From: Persicobacter diffluens
GTDB lineage: Bacteria; Bacteroidota; Bacteroidia; Cytophagales; Cyclobacteriaceae
DNA: 64,000 nt
Direction: 5' to 3'
Assembly: GCF_036244895.1 (NCBI RefSeq)
Contig: NZ_BQKE01000002.1
Location: forward strand, 930,001 to 994,000
A program made the position numbers and the translations under genes. The notes under the pieces were generated by a model. The model was not told the DNA's origin, did no database searches, and saw only the letters and a program-made list of their open reading frames with translations. The stretch's first letter is position 1, and every line of letters starts with the position of its first letter. Below are positions 1-9,534 of the stretch, one piece after another.

Positions 1-2948
1 ATGGGAAGGTCATTATTATATAGCGGTAAAGCGTTACTGTTATCTACATGATATACATTAACTTTACAATAATCTACATTTTCAATACCTATAAAAATTG
101 GTGATTCTTTTGATAAAGTAGCTTTATTATGCACCGAATAAGCCTCTTTAGTTTTATAGTTGTGGTACCTAAAACTATGATTCTCACCAGAAGAAATACG
201 ATGACCCACATAAATATGCTCTCCTTCCTGAAAACTTAAAATTGCCCCGTTTACAATACGGCTATTAAAATCAGCACTTCCCGACTGTCCTGTAAAACTA
301 ACCCATGCGCTTCTATGTACTGGAATTAATTCTTCAGGTTGACGACCAGAAAGGAAAAAAGCATAATCTGCATCTGAACCTATTTTGGCCAATAAATCCT
401 TAACTTTTATGTTTTTGGGATTTAATTGACTCTCACTCTCCCCATCCTCATTCTCAATCCCCAGCACCTTCAGTGGCTGGTGCAGCAAATTCCACTGATA
501 AGCATACAGTGCTTTTGCCGGAGCACTATAGTCCATTAAATTGTCCGTGGCGCCCTTTTCTACCTGGCCCTCAAATCGCTTGAAAGGGTGTTGTAGATTA
601 AACGCCCCATGCCCCAATTCATGCGCCAGGGTATGATAGGTTTGCTCGGAATTATCCGGTGCATATAAAAATCCATAGGCACGGCCCTGCGGGAAGAACC
701 CCGCCAAACCACTCTTGCTGGCGGTCGGTGCCCAGAAGGCGACGAGCTCATCTTTGCCGCGATTGTGCACTTTTTTGAAAGCGGCAATCAGCTTGCTTTG
801 CTCGGAGGTATAGTTGGCCAAGTTGCCGTGTTCTTCATCCCCGGAAGCCAGTTTGCCATCACCGTTTTCATCCCAGTCAAGCCCGCTAACTTTAGGCAGA
901 ATTTCAACTTCAAATTTGATGAAATAAGGCCCGTAAACCGATGCCAAATAGCTTTCCACCGCTGCTTTGGAAGGTGGAGTGGTATCATCCACCGGCTTGA
1001 TATACAGCTTAATCGTCTTTGGCTCAAAAGGCAATACATTCACCTTGCCCAGCACCTGCTCCTGGTTATCGATGGTTTGATAAGCTTCCCAAAGGGTCTT
1101 TTTGTTATCCAAAGCATACAGTTCGGTGCCTTGGGGATCGCCCTCTTTGGCTTTGGCCGGGGCATCCACCGGTCGGAAATAAACCGTTTCGGTGGCATCT
1201 GTATCATATTTAATTTTTCCGTTTTGTCCCTTTTCAATGGCAATAAAGGGGTAAAGGATCAGCTCTTCCCCACATTTCACGGCATCGAATACGTCATTAT
1301 CGAAACCTCTGCCACCGGCATCAAATCCGGTGGATTCATGGGCGCTGAAGGTCAGGCTTTGTTCGGTGGCCCAATTTTCACATCCTTCGCGCAGGGCATC
1401 ATCATCGGCCAGCATATCGTAGCCCAGCCCAAAGATCTGCTGGAAAAGGTAGACGGCAGTACGGGCTTTTTGAATAGTTGCCAAAATTTTAGACCCCTGC
1501 AATTGAGTCACCTCAAAAATCCCTTTCACGTCCTCACCCATTTCCATACATCGGATCAAGGCTTCTTCCTCAGAAAGCGCTTCAAATTCACGTAAATCAA
1601 CATCAAAGTCCACACCAGGCTCAGACTTCTGATCCATTGTGGCCAAAAAGGTCAGCACCTTCTTCCCTGATTCATTAGTCCGCTCCGCCTCCTGTTGACG
1701 GATCAGTCCGGGTTCTGCTATAATACACCGGTTCACCCCGGAAATGAAGGACAACAAATCCTTACTCCCACTCCCCATATAATTTACTATAGCATTCAGC
1801 ACATTATTACTCGCCTGACTCTTAGCATCCTTAGCCTCATCATAATCCTGCTTCGCCTTATCCAGCGCTTCTTGTGCTTCAGCAATGGCTTTTTCCCGCT
1901 CCTGCTCATCGTCTATTGCCTCCGCCTCTTTCAATTGCCTCTCGGCTTCCTTTTTTGCCTTTTCAGCTTCTTTTTCTTCTTGCTTCGCCAGATCAAGCGC
2001 TTCCTTAGCCTCTTTGGTATCCGGATCGTTGTCTTTTATATTTTCTATAATTTCAAGAATCGCCTGTAATTCAGAAAAAATCTCTCCGAATACCGGATCC
2101 AGCACAGTCGCACTACTTCCGGTCACATGTACATCCCCAGCAATTAGCTCAAAATCTGTATTGAGTTCTATCTCTTCAAATTCTACCCAAAATTTCACAC
2201 TGTTCAGCGCTTGCATCTGAATGACCCCTATTCCGGAATGCTTACTTCCAGCCAGTGAGGCATCGGATACGGTCACCAGAAAATCTGCTGCACGAAAGGT
2301 ATCACCCACTTTAAGTCTATCCGAATATAATTCCATATTTTCATGTCGGATAATCAACTCCCCCCCCTCACAGATATAAGGCTTTTCTTCCGCTTCCCCC
2401 GTAGTGGCAAAGACCGAAGCCGACCATTCCCCCTCCTGGGCGCCGCATTTTCCACGCACCTGAAACTCATATTTCACCGCCGGCGACAAGCGACGGATAT
2501 TCCCACGCTCCATCAGGAAAGAATCATAAGTCCACTCCAAAACCGCCTGCCCTTCTTCCGCCACCGGACGATGACGCACTTCCCATTCCATGTGTCCCTG
2601 CCTGCCCGTCCAGGCCAGCTCCACCCGCGAAGGCGTCACGGTTTCCACCAGCAGATCACCGCATTCCGTACAGGCCACCCCGTATTGAAAAAGGCGCATC
2701 TCACTCCAACCCTCATTCTTCAACAAGCCCAGCTCATCTTCATCATAAGCCTGCACCCGCCAGGCATACCAATTCCCCGGCATCAGCGGACTGTCCGCCG
2801 GCCCCAACTGATAGGCCGATGCCATGATGTCCCATTCGTCCACAATCGGCTGCGTAGTGGCAAAAGCATCTCCGGCCGTCTGCCCTTCCCGCAAAATCTC
2901 CACAATCTGAAAGCGGTAGGTGACATTTTGCGGGCGGTTATAAGATTC
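1..2948 (-). pseudogene. Orphan polymorphic toxin cassette T4, 5'-truncated, open at left edge
   Basis: Reading on the minus strand, one frame stays open from just after an in-frame TAG (2949-2951) to the window edge, about 980 codons, with no plausible start codon or signal peptide. It begins at NRPQNVTYRF, which matches an internal point (about residue 200) of the full-length toxin at 14996-20626. It then follows that protein through the FN3-like region, a diverged coiled coil (about 1800-2070), the helical region and the zincin-like domain with HELGHGAFNLQH and Met-turn-like NLMDY. After LKVLGIENEDGES (near 450) the sequence becomes unique and AT-rich; this is the start of a C-terminal toxin that lies outside the window. 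The 5' break coincides with a repeat block shared with cassette T2. I read it as a silent donor cassette; expression from an internal start cannot be excluded. Confidence 0.8.
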
Positions 2949-3205
2949 CTAAGGAAAAACCGCCATAGAATAAAACCAATAAATCAAGTGAAGATTATTT
3001 AGGGGGCCTGCGCCACAGCGCACCGGGCTCTCGGCGGTCGCTTTTTTCGGCGGGCAGTAGTGCTGTTCTCCCAAATGCCTGCCCGCCGAAAAAGAGCTCC
3101 ACAACCGGCTGCGCCTCCGCCTCCATCCCTGGCCCGAGGTGTGGTGGGTGGGGTGAAGTTCAGTGGGGAGGCGGATAGTCCTTTGAGCATAAACAGCCCC
3201 TACCC

Positions 3206-3249
3206 TGGTCTTCGTGTTACAGCGAGCCATGCAAGCATCACTAAGACCA
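3206..3249. repeat. Palindromic element B (intergenic copy)
   Basis: A 44-bp sequence bounded by TGGTCTT and AAGACCA with core TTACAGCGAGC. The same element occurs at 13917-13960 and five times in the coding array at 31690-32653, always paired with element A. Confidence 0.85.
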
Positions 3250-3272
3250 AACCGGTATTTTACATACCCTTG

Positions 3273-3335
3273 GGTCGTAGTCGCCGCGTAAAATGATTAC
3301 TAAATTTCTAAGTTCAGCAGGCGAAGACTACGACC
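3273..3335. repeat. Palindromic element A (intergenic copy)
   Basis: A 63-bp sequence starting GGTCGTAGTCGCCGCG and ending GCGAAGACTACGACC. The outer 10 bp are a perfect inverted repeat (GGTCGTAGTC/GACTACGACC) and the middle is AT-rich and variable. Further copies lie at 13984-14046, 51755-51817, 52067-52128, 55106-55168, 55418-55480, 58289-58350, 58648-58710 and (partial) 58960-58985, plus six in the gene at 31619-33643. Confidence 0.9.
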
Positions 3336-3463
3336 AGGGGGGGGTGGGAGGGGGAAGTGCAACTGTACCCCCCACTAATCGTGTTCATCACACCTGAAAC
3401 TAATCCTGTAGAAGCGATGTGGCGTGGCGACTATGGTTTTGCTCACGGAATTTTCAGGTATTG

Positions 3464-3504
3464 GGTCGTAGTGATGTTCGCTTCGCTCTCGTAACACTAC
3501 GACC
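3464..3504. repeat. Short variant of palindromic element A
   Basis: A 41-bp palindrome with arms GGTCGTAGTG and CACTACGACC and a different, shorter core than other A copies. Its right arm supplies the TAG stop codon of the small gene at 3497-3799. Confidence 0.7.
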
Positions 3505-3799
3505 AGGGGGGTGGTGCATTATCCATGTCATCAAACTGATCAAAACAGTCAGATAAAACCCTTTCTACACGATGAAAACGTCTTGATGCAGTTGGTCTGG
3601 CTAAGTGATATTTTGAAAGGTGTTTTTCATCAAAGTGATTTTTGATAGTCAAATAGATAAAGTCTTTCACTTCATCTGTTTCTTTCTCAAGCCACAAACC
3701 ATAGCTCTCATCTCTCACTACCCAATTAGCTTGTAATAGATGTCCAATAAACTCTTGAGTTATAACACTCTTAACCTTACTCAACCCAAATATTCCCAT
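3497..3799 (-). CDS. Small hypothetical protein (about 100 aa), possible orphan immunity gene or fragment
   Basis: I do not recognise this protein. The ATG at 3799 (MGIFGLSKVKS) is preferred over an upstream TTG at 3838. It has no signal peptide or membrane segment; the mid-region is rich in charged and aromatic residues (NHFDEKHLSKYHLARP). The last codons, reading WS-stop, fall inside the element-A variant at 3464-3504, so the C-terminus was probably changed when the repeat arrived. Its position just after the T3 immunity gene and before cassette T4 is where an extra or leftover immunity gene is expected, but that is inference from context only. Confidence 0.5.
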   Translation of the reverse strand: MGIFGLSKVKSVITQEFIGHLLQANWVVRDESYGLWLEKETDEVKDFIYLTIKNHFDEKHLSKYHLARPTASRRFHRVERVLSDCFDQFDDMDNAPPPWS

Positions 3800-3909
3800 T
3801 ATTTTAATAAAGATTCTAAGCCTGAAAAATTCTATCAACTTCCATCACTCCAAACCTGTACATAAGAAAAAACTAAAGGACACCTGTGCAAGGGTCCTTA
3901 ATGATGCTT

Positions 3910-4833
3910 TCAATCCTTCAGTATTACTAGTGACTTTAGTTTCCTTAGTGTTTTCAAAATAGACTTACTTACAAAAGCAACACTGATTTCTTGACCAAAA
4001 GGCACATCACTAAAAGCTATAAATTTCTTTCTGGTATGACCTTTATCTATAAGACAATCATTTACAAAATCAATTATTTTTAAATCAACACACCCATTAC
4101 CCCCCTGTAATTCAGTTGAATAAATTTCTCCATCAATTTCTAGATCGATACTCCTAATTCCCCCCCACTCCCTCAATGATTTAATCATAGGTGTAAATTT
4201 TCCTACTGATAGGTTAGAAAATATTTCGATAATGTGTTCGTAGTCTTTTACATCATCAACCGATTCAACATCAATAACTTTATAATCCCCATTTAATATT
4301 TCGTTATAGGAAGTCATGGCCTTATCCCCCTTAATAGCAAACTTTGCTTTCCTTGATGACTCTATATATATTTCGTCAAGTATGAAAATATCCGATAACC
4401 TTTTCGCTACAAAAACTTTGTCTTCAACGTAATTTAAAGAGTGCGCATAAATCCCTTTTACTGCTCCATCATTATCGAAAACATAAACGAGAGAAGCATC
4501 TTTTTCTACTACATCATTACTCCATGCAAAAGCAAAAACTTTATTCTCTGACCAATGTTCTTTAATTGATTTTGACACCTTCTGATTCAATCTTTCAAGG
4601 ATATTTACACCATCACAAACATAAAAGTCTTTTATAAAAAACTCACCTCTCTCTTTCGTGTTTAGGTCTCCTGGCTTTATTAAAAAATAATCAGCATTCA
4701 AGAGCCAATGACCGCCAGCTTTTCGTGTATCGAACACAAAATAATTATCGTTTAACTTCTCATAAATCGCTCTTATCTCCAAGGGCAGTTTAAAACCAAT
4801 ATTTTCTTCTATGTTTTTTAAAACCTGATCCAA
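3910..4833 (-). CDS. Probable immunity protein of cassette T3, SUKH/SMI1-KNR4-like N-terminus
   Basis: A cytoplasmic-looking protein of about 307 aa with no signal peptide, encoded 8 bp after the T3 toxin stop. That arrangement is typical of a toxin-immunity pair. The start is a TTG at 4833; the nearest in-frame ATG is about 170 codons further in. The N-terminus (IGFKLPLEIRAIYEKLNDNYF, then a GGHWLLN stretch) resembles the opening helix-strand pattern of SUKH immunity proteins. The C-terminal half contains WGGIRSIDLEI and LQGGNGCVDLKI and is not recognised. The gene is markedly AT-rich, like other immunity genes here. Immunity function rests on position and composition; the SUKH assignment is tentative. 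Confidence 0.55.
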   Translation of the reverse strand: MDQVLKNIEENIGFKLPLEIRAIYEKLNDNYFVFDTRKAGGHWLLNADYFLIKPGDLNTKERGEFFIKDFYVCDGVNILERLNQKVSKSIKEHWSENKVFAFAWSNDVVEKDASLVYVFDNDGAVKGIYAHSLNYVEDKVFVAKRLSDIFILDEIYIESSRKAKFAIKGDKAMTSYNEILNGDYKVIDVESVDDVKDYEHIIEIFSNLSVGKFTPMIKSLREWGGIRSIDLEIDGEIYSTELQGGNGCVDLKIIDFVNDCLIDKGHTRKKFIAFSDVPFGQEISVAFVSKSILKTLRKLKSLVILKD

Positions 4834-4841
4834 TTTCTCTA

Positions 4842-7800
4842 TTATTTTACTTGGAAAATTTCAGTAAACCTACTCTCAATTGTTTCTAACAAAGCGTCTT
4901 TTGTCTTACTCGCTCCTGGCACTAACTTGTCAATTACTGATTGAGGAATATCAACTTCATCAAGAGCATCAATAAAATCATCTATATTGTTTTGAAGGGA
5001 GGGGACTTTCCTGCCATCAAAAATCCATTTTAATTGCCCTAGGTCTGACACATCAGATATTTGCATGTCCTTAACAAACTGTGTCGCAAAGTTTGACGGT
5101 GGAATTTCTCCAACTGATTTAAACTCAAAATACTTAGTAATATTACCATCTGGCATTTTAACATCCACTCTCCGAACTGACTCACCCACTTTTTCAACTG
5201 ACTCGAAAATCAAAGTTTTGCCCGCAAAATCATCTACATTACTTGTTAAGTGTCTTTGTATCCAACCTGCACCTTCGGCAAAATTCCCCCCTTTCTCTAG
5301 GTCTGTAAAGAGTTTATCAATATCCTCAAATATTGTTCCTGTTGAAACCAAATCATCAAACCCCTTAGTTAAATCATCAAGTGCGGCTGCAGAACCACCA
5401 GCATTTCTATTCCCCTTGATAAGTCTTGACACCCTGTTCTCATCAAGGCCAGCAGCTGCTAATTTCGGATTTTTTAAGAGGGCACTAAGCTTTTCGAGGC
5501 TGACTGGATTTTTCTTTAATGCAGCATAACCCGCATCATCTAGCAAGCGCCACGAGTCAACCAACTCAGGCCGATTACCCAAGTACTTTACAAAATCAAC
5601 ATTCTCAGCGCAATCTCCAAGAAATTTTAAAGATAAGCCTGCTTCCGCCTGATCCAGTGCATTTAATTGTTTGAGAAAATCCTCAACCTTTGCAGGAGGA
5701 GTTTCCGAAATCAAAGCTAATGCTCCTGATTTCCCCTCGGATGCTTTAAGGTAATGGTCAAATTTTGTAAAAACTGAAGATAACTCTTGCTCTGAAGGAT
5801 AACCGTTTCTCTTCAACTGTTCGATCTGACTGCGACTAATATTATATGGAGATTTCTCAAATTTTGCCAATAAAGATTCCCCTGCACTAGCCAATATGTC
5901 ATCAATGTACTTCAACTGTGCCTCAGGATTGGCTTCCAAAGACTTCAGTTTTTGTAGTTGAGGAGTGTCAATCTGATTCTGATCAATTCTACTTATTACC
6001 GCTTTAGCCTTCCCATCTGGAATAGTTTCCGAAATATGATGCCTAATTTTGGACGCTTGGTCTGCTGTTACCTCTCTAACTATTTTAGAATCAAAATCAA
6101 CTTTTAAGATGGCCTTTCTAGATAGTTTAATCTTTTGACCATCAGCTACCGGAATAAATACGGCAACAGTATAATCTCCGGCTTCGACCCAATTACCCCT
6201 TAAAATTGAATAAATTAAACCCAAACCATCAGCCCAATGGTCCTGTCCATAATAACTTAGGGCGATGGATGCAATATCCAGAGCGAGATAAAAACTATCA
6301 TCTACCTTTTCTTTTAACACCTGCTCTCTATTCCAGGTTTCTTCTTTCAAATCGAATGGAAACTCGTTAAAATGAACATTATTTACTTTTGCTAAACGCT
6401 CTACATACCCCTTATAAGCACGATTTAAAATATATGGTTTTACAATATTTCGACCAGATAGTTCAGTAAAGTATTGATTTAAGGCATCAAAATCGCCAAC
6501 GAGAAATTCGTCTTTAAATTCAAATCTATCATCTTTGAATTGATCTGACTCTTCAAACTTCACAAGTTGACTTGGTGTAGATAGTGTATTGATTGTTCTG
6601 GTTAAAAAGCCATTTAATACTAAATAATCGACTTGTGCTTTTACCGGCCCTACAAAATTGGTATTCAGATTATTCAGTCTTCTATTTTCCTGAGTTGCTA
6701 ACCAATCCGCCGTAACAGTTTTAAATGAACTGTCCATGTACAAATCAACATAAGCATTTTGGAGTTTCCCATAAGAATATCCCTCATATAATAAGTAAGT
6801 GATAGTAAAATCTGCATTCAAAATACCTTTATGTACAAGTAGTCTTTTATATAAACTCTTAAATACTCCATTAAAATAACCAGACAGAACGCCAGCCTCA
6901 GGATCACTTACTTCTACCATCCACTCCGCTGTTCGAATAGTATTTTTGTATGAACTACCAATGAAAGAACTATTATTCTTAATATTTTTTCCAGCACTGT
7001 ATCCTGGCATTACAAAGATCTCTCCTAAGTCTCTACCTATACCTTCACAATGAACATAGGGAACGGTAATTAAAATATCATCATCGGTTAGCCCTGCCTC
7101 TGCAAATACTTTTTGGGACAAAGTCCCCCAACTTGATTCATTTAGTGATAAATGATTGCTTTCTGCAAAAACAATTAAAAAGCGCTTACCATTGAATTTT
7201 TCATAAGCTTTAATCCTGTCGGTTAAGCGCTGGCCTAATGCAACTTCAGGAAACTCATAGTTTTTAACTTTTGAGACCAGTTGGGTCACCAATTCCTCAT
7301 TTTCAGCAAGTTTTTTATCAACCCGAATTGCGTTATTTACTGCAAAATCAACATATTGACTTGCTTTATCATTTTTAAAATAAATACCTTCAAATTTCTT
7401 ACAATCCTGACAATCAAAATCAAAGCTGTGTTCCTCGAAAGTTAATTTATTTGTTTCGCAGTCTATATGTACCCGGATCCCTTCCTCTTCTGTCAGAATA
7501 TCTTCTATTTTTATGCTGTCCCTCCTGGATATAGTTTTAAAATTTGTGGTTTCTTCCCCTGAATAGGCCACATAGTATTTCTTCCCTTCATAGAAAAAGG
7601 AATTCAATGCACCTTTAGCCTGAGGAGTACTATCTTTGTTGTATAAAAAGATGATGGTATACTAGCGTACGCAAGTTTGGATAAATCAATTGATCTCCCA
7701 TCCGGCAAGAAAAACTTACTATATGCTTCTAATTTTTTAAGAATTTCAGGGTTACAAATAGAAGCTATGCTCGTACCCGGTTGACCAAATGCCTCACTCC

Positions 7801-8506
7801 CCCCATCCTCATGCTCAATCCCCAGCACCTTCAACGGCTGGTGCAACAAAGACCACTGATAAGCATACAACTCCTTCGATGCTCCGTTTGCTGTTGCTGA
7901 GCTTGTCGAAGGTGTTGCTGAGCTTGTCGAAGGTGTTGCTGAGCTTGTCGAAGCATAGTCCATCAGATTATCCGTGGAGCCCACAGGAGCTTTATCTTCC
8001 CCAAAGCGGTCAAAAGTATGTTTCAAATTAAACGCCCCATGCCCCAATTCATGCGCCAGGGTATGATAGGTCTGTTCGGAATTATCCGGTGCATATAAAA
8101 ATCCATAAGCACGGCCCTGAGGGAAAAATCCGGCCAAACCGCTCTTGCTGGCGGTCGGTGCCCAGAAGGCCACGAGCTCATCTTTGCCCCGATGGTGCAC
8201 TTTTTTGAAAGCGGCAATCAACTTGCTATGCTCGGAAGTATAATTCGCCAGCTGGCCATGCTCCTCATCCCCGGAACCCAGTTGACCATCGCCGTTTTCA
8301 TCCCAGTCAAGCCCACTGACTTTAGGCAGAATTTCTACTTCAAATTTGATGAAATAAGGACCGTATACTGATGCCAGATAGCTTTCCACAGCCTCCTTAG
8401 AAGGCGGAGTGGTATCATCCACCGGTTTAATATACAGCTTAATCGTCTTGGGTTCAAAAGGCAATACATTCACCTTGCCCAGCAGCTGCTCCTGATTATC
8501 GATGGT
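4842..8506 (-). pseudogene. Orphan polymorphic toxin cassette T3, 5'-truncated and frameshifted, PD-(D/E)XK-like C-terminus
   Basis: Homology to the full-length toxin begins abruptly at TIDNQEQLLGKVNVLPFEP (near 8506), just before the zincin-like domain. That domain is retained with HELGHGAFNLKH and NLMDY. The linker after NLMDY carries three 21-bp repeats. The frame then shifts between about 7653 and 7681: one frame ends at 7604, while the other resumes as IIFLYNKDSTPQAKGAL and runs 900+ residues to 4842. A one-base correction would give a single protein. The C-terminus is homologous to that of T2: a GAGWIQRH segment, then D-V...YFEFKS (EFK near residue 830 of the second frame), consistent with a PD-(D/E)XK nuclease core. 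It has no start codon context or signal peptide, so it is probably a silent donor cassette. Confidence 0.75.
7893..7953 (-). repeat. Three tandem 21-bp repeats inside the T3 protease-domain linker
   Basis: The unit GTTGCTGAGCTTGTCGAAGGT repeats with a 21-bp period (7893, 7914, 7935, the last incomplete). On the coding strand it reads CTTCGACAAGCTCAGCAA and encodes Thr/Ser/Ala/Pro-rich heptads between NLMDY and ELYAYQW. The other three toxin copies lack it. Confidence 0.85.
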
Positions 8507-8547
8507 AGGGTCTCCTAAGTTAGGCCATCAATATTTTCTACTTCCAT

Positions 8548-9534
8548 TTATTCTCTTTCAAAAATATATAGAGTATTACTACCTATAGATCTGAGATGTA
8601 ATTTCCCGTCGTGATAAACAGGCGTATCAAATTGATCATCCTCAGATAATGGATAACTTTGAATAAAGTCTATTTCAGATTTCTCAATATCAAAAGCACC
8701 AAAGTTTACAGTACGTCCCTGCCCACTAACAAACCATAGTCTTCCATCAGCAACCGCTTGTCTATTTACATCAGGAAAAAGATTATCAGGCAAAGCCTCA
8801 TCTACCTGAATATCAACCAAAAACTCTCCTTTAACAGGGTCGAAAACTTGAAAAAACTTCTTACTCAAACCATAAATCAACTTTTCATAATATGTGGTTG
8901 CAATAAAATTCGTTTCGTAAGGAACACTATACTCATAATTCCACTTAACTACGCCAGTGTTTAAATCAACACCGGTGGAAAGCATAAAACTATTCCCCTC
9001 CTTATAGCTTGTAAAAAACAAGGTATTATTTTCCGCTTCCATATTTCCAAAAATATTAAAGCCCTCAGGTAATTGAAAGTGGGAAATGATTTCTCCATTT
9101 ACATGCCTCAGCCAAAACTCTCGTCTATCCAAACGATTGGTAACAACCAGTTTTCCACCAATTACATCTATAAACTTATCATTTACTTCTTCCCACAATA
9201 CTTCATAAGCAGAATTAATAACAGAATATTTAAATTCCCTCCTAGAAATACGCGTAAAGCAGAAAAATAAATCATCCTCTATCTGGGTTATACTCTCAGA
9301 ATTTTCAACGAACAAAACCATTTTGGGCTCCTTGGAAAATTTATTTAATTGAAACAATGTAGATTCCAAATTAAAGTGAAGGTCGCCATTATAAAAATCA
9401 ACCAAATCAACTGCGTTAATCCCCTTTACTCTAACCCCATCTGCAAACAAAATTTTATTGCAAACTATGAGTAATTTACCGAAAAGATTTCTTACTCCTG
9501 AGCAATTTTCATAGGATTCAATATGTTTCATCAT
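8548..9534 (-). CDS. Probable immunity protein of cassette T2, PQQ-like beta-propeller
   Basis: A 328-aa soluble protein whose ATG overlaps the T2 toxin stop (ATGA at 9531-9534), so it is translationally coupled as expected for an immunity gene. It shows repeated beta-blade patterns resembling PQQ/WD-like propellers, for example GVDLNTGVVKWNYEYSVP, VFDPVKGEFLVDIQV, ADGRLWFVSGQG and YHDGKLHLRSIG. There is no signal peptide, so it should act in the cytoplasm, where a nuclease toxin would need neutralising. The DNA is AT-rich compared with the toxin's conserved part. Propeller-like immunity proteins occur next to polymorphic toxins in other bacteria; the exact family is not identified. Confidence 0.6.
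   Translation of the reverse strand: MMKHIESYENCSGVRNLFGKLLIVCNKILFADGVRVKGINAVDLVDFYNGDLHFNLESTLFQLNKFSKEPKMVLFVENSESITQIEDDLFFCFTRISRREFKYSVINSAYEVLWEEVNDKFIDVIGGKLVVTNRLDRREFWLRHVNGEIISHFQLPEGFNIFGNMEAENNTLFFTSYKEGNSFMLSTGVDLNTGVVKWNYEYSVPYETNFIATTYYEKLIYGLSKKFFQVFDPVKGEFLVDIQVDEALPDNLFPDVNRQAVADGRLWFVSGQGRTVNFGAFDIEKSEIDFIQSYPLSEDDQFDTPVYHDGKLHLRSIGSNTLYIFERE

Larger units (their letters stand above)
2978..3345. repeat. Cassette-flanking repeat block, copy 1
   Basis: This block is nearly identical to 13690-14056 and sits in the same place: directly upstream (minus-strand sense) of a 5'-truncated toxin cassette. It contains a long GC-rich hairpin at about 3041-3094, whose arms TTTTTCGGCGGGCAG and CTGCCCGCCGAAAAA enclose a loop of roughly 22 nt. 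Palindromic elements B (3206-3249) and A (3273-3335) follow. I see no coding gene in 2949-3496; open frames here are shadows of the repeat. Confidence 0.85.

Noticed and set aside
765..1595. Open frame of about 276 codons on the plus strand opposite T4
   Set aside because: It is the antisense shadow of the toxin's conserved region; the same shadow appears opposite every toxin copy, and the minus-strand frame matches the full-length toxin.
4842..7607. A stand-alone 921-aa protein gene
   Set aside because: It starts only at a TTG, lacks a signal peptide, and its frame continues upstream through the frameshift into the toxin protease domain, so it is the 3' part of T3.
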